From: RHKX01 sp963823565 | Lineage (GTDB): Bacteria; Actinomycetota; Thermoleophilia; Solirubrobacterales; 70-9 | Assembly (NCBI GenBank): GCA_963823565.1 | Contig: CAWGLR010000003.1 | Coordinates: 1,178,001 to 1,242,000, forward strand | Direction: 5' to 3' | DNA: 64,000 nt | The notes under the pieces: generated by a model | What the model was told of the DNA's origin: nothing | Seen by the model: only the letters and a program-made list of their open reading frames with translations | The model's database searches: none | In this document: one piece after another, positions 62,778 to 64,000 of the stretch | How positions within the stretch are numbered: the stretch's first letter is position 1 | How the letters are laid out: the number at the start of each line of letters is the position of its first letter | Program-made: the position numbers and the translations under genes

Positions 62778-63812
62778 ATGCGGCGGGGAGCGCGGACAGC
62801 GGGCGGCATGGTGCGGCTATCGGCGATCGCGTTCGCGGCGTTTGCGGCGCTGGCCTGCTTCGCCGGCTCGGCCGCCGCGATCGAGTACGCGCCGCTGAAC
62901 CGTCCCGGCCCGAAGCTGGAGGTGCCGCGCGCCGACCTGAGGGCGAGCCTCGATTGCAGCAAGGGCGTCCGCAACGCGAAGCGCGAGCCGGTGCTGCTGC
63001 TGCCGGCGACCGGGGTCGACTCCGAGCACAACTTCGCCTGGAACTACGAGCGGGCGTTCGCGCAGCGGAAGATCCCATTCTGCACCTCCGACCAGCAGGG
63101 GGAGCTGAGCTCGAACATGGACGACATCCAGACCCGCGGCGACTACGTCACCTACGCGATCCGGCGAATGCACCGGATGGCGGGGCGGAGGATCGCCACG
63201 CTCGGCCACAGCCAGGGCGGGATGATCACCCGCTGGTCGCTGCGCTTCTGGCCGGACACCCGCCGGATGGTCGACGACGTGATCGGGATGGCGGGCAGCA
63301 ACCACGGCTCCAGCGGCGGCGACGCGAGCTGCGCCGCCGGCTGTTCGGCGGCCTTCGCCCAGCAGTCAGCCGACTCGAAGTTCATCGCCGCCCTCAACTC
63401 GCGCGCCGAGACCTTCAAGCGCATCTCCTACACCGAGATCTACACGAACAACGACGAGGTCGTGACGCCTCCGCCCAGCGCCGGCGTCAGCGGGACCGGC
63501 CGGATCACCAACGTCGCGATCCAGTCGATCTGCCCGGCCGACCCGGAGGAGCACCTCTCGGTCGGGACCAGCGACGCCACCGCCTACGGGCTGGTGATCG
63601 ACGCGCTCACCCACCGCGGGCCCGCCAGGCCCTCGCGGGTCGATCCCGCCGTCTGCGGTCAGGCCCTGATGCCGGGAATCGACCTGGCCACCTACGCCGC
63701 CGACACGAGCGCCTCGCTCGCCTTCCTCGGCAACTCGATCGCGACCTACCCGCACGTCGATCGCGAGCCGCCGCTGCGCTGCTACGTGCGGCTGCGTTGC
63801 GGCAAGCGGTAG
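62778..63812 (+). CDS. Secreted lipase-like alpha/beta hydrolase
   Basis: 344 residues. A signal peptide covers about 1-34 (MVRLSAIAFAAFAALACFAG, cleavage after SAAA). The nucleophile elbow GHSQGG places Ser145 in the centre, with the oxyanion region LLLPATGVDSEHNF near 73-86. The pattern resembles the lipase class 2 and triacylglycerol lipases of actinomycetes, including the NHGSSGG segment after the elbow. Six or more cysteines in the mature part point to disulfides. The Asp and His of the triad likely lie near YTNNDEVVTPP and EEHLSVG. Confidence 0.85.
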   Translation: MRRGARTAGGMVRLSAIAFAAFAALACFAGSAAAIEYAPLNRPGPKLEVPRADLRASLDCSKGVRNAKREPVLLLPATGVDSEHNFAWNYERAFAQRKIPFCTSDQQGELSSNMDDIQTRGDYVTYAIRRMHRMAGRRIATLGHSQGGMITRWSLRFWPDTRRMVDDVIGMAGSNHGSSGGDASCAAGCSAAFAQQSADSKFIAALNSRAETFKRISYTEIYTNNDEVVTPPPSAGVSGTGRITNVAIQSICPADPEEHLSVGTSDATAYGLVIDALTHRGPARPSRVDPAVCGQALMPGIDLATYAADTSASLAFLGNSIATYPHVDREPPLRCYVRLRCGKR

Positions 63813-63877
63813 GCGCCGAGCGCGCGGTTAAGCCGCTACTTCCGGCACAAGTGCGCGCTCACCAGCGCGGGCGCCGC

Positions 63878-64000
63878 TTACGCGCTCTTCAGCTTCCCCA
63901 TCTCGCGGAGCGTGTCGCCGATCGTCTCGCGCAGCGGCCGCGGCGCGTAGCCGAGGTCGCGCTTCGCCTTGTCGCTGCTCGCCCAGAAGGTGACGCCGTC
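63878..64000 (-). CDS. C-terminus of an NAD-dependent sugar epimerase/dehydratase-like protein
   Basis: The last 40 residues of a minus-strand gene that begins beyond the window. The stop is TAA at 63878-63880. The sequence contains VTFWASSDKAKRDLGYAPRP followed by LRETIGDTLREMGKL, the closing motif of extended SDRs (HpnA / dihydroflavonol-reductase-like), where an SxKAxxxLGYxPRP element precedes the last helix. Nothing more can be said about substrate. Confidence 0.7.
   Translation of the reverse strand, partial: DGVTFWASSDKAKRDLGYAPRPLRETIGDTLREMGKLKSA

Overview
This window reads as a chromosomal segment of a high-GC actinomycete. The class Thermoleophilia (Solirubrobacterales-like) is the best guess. 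The reasons are very GC-rich codons, frequent GTG and TTG starts, the actinobacterial order mihF-gmk-rpoZ-coaBC, co-occurrence of RNase J and RNase Y, and many genes whose -10-like hexamer sits only 6-8 nt before the start codon. The class assignment is an inference from gene content; there is no rRNA here to settle it. I saw no phage, transposase, integrase or CRISPR array. The window is mostly core genome.

Layout. 1-760 (minus): the 5' end of a possible glycosyltransferase, a GroES-like protein with an added zinc ribbon, and tRNA-Arg(CCG). 826-2243: ribonuclease Z and a small secreted protein. 2257-12130: a compact de novo pyrimidine operon, pyrR-pyrB-pyrC-(isochorismatase-fold hydrolase)-carA-carB-pyrK-pyrD. 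It is preceded by a large hairpin and a PyrR-type RNA element that overlaps the pyrR Shine-Dalgarno; pyrE and pyrF are absent. 12220-14733: mihF, gmk, rpoZ, coaBC. 14838-24733: a TPR protein, dtd, a DivIVA-like coiled coil, then the translation/transcription cluster rimP-nusA-infB-DUF503-rbfA-nrnA-truB-ribF-rpsO. A promoter and an intrinsic terminator (probable attenuator) sit in front of rimP. 24758-35778: a peroxiredoxin, a DsbA-like protein, a decayed sugar-dehydrogenase pseudogene, pnp, an M16 peptidase, dapB, an amidase, dapA, rnj and a second pseudogene.

35775-48714: a DUF445 membrane protein (minus), a GFA-family protein, a gene-free stretch of stacked hairpins that may be a structured RNA, a two-component pair (minus), then ftsK, a RodZ-like protein, cinA, a frameshifted membrane protein and an epoxide-hydrolase-like enzyme (both minus), and thpR-recA-recX. 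49052-54388: RNase Y without an obvious membrane anchor, a membrane cytochrome c, miaB, miaA, and a DapF homologue in which both catalytic cysteines are serine. 54476-64000: a ZIP metal transporter behind a TTAGG/CCTAA palindrome; clpP and an SRPBCC-ArsR pair sharing an intergenic region with three ArsR-like operators; an SDR; an LL-diaminopimelate-type aminotransferase; a pseudo-hydrolase/adenylyl cyclase fusion; glutamate decarboxylase; a HAD phosphatase; a lipase-like secreted protein; and the end of a sugar epimerase.

How the genes fit together. The pyr genes supply UMP precursors under PyrR feedback. dapA, dapB, the aminotransferase and dapF suggest the short DAP-aminotransferase route to meso-diaminopimelate. 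pnp, rnj, rny and rnz form much of the RNA processing set. thpR-recA-recX and miaB-miaA are standard informational pairs. The most unusual signals are the structured intergenic element near 37.8 kb, the serine/serine DapF, the nusA-operon leader terminator, the triple ArsR operators next to clpP, and two families of palindromic intergenic repeats.
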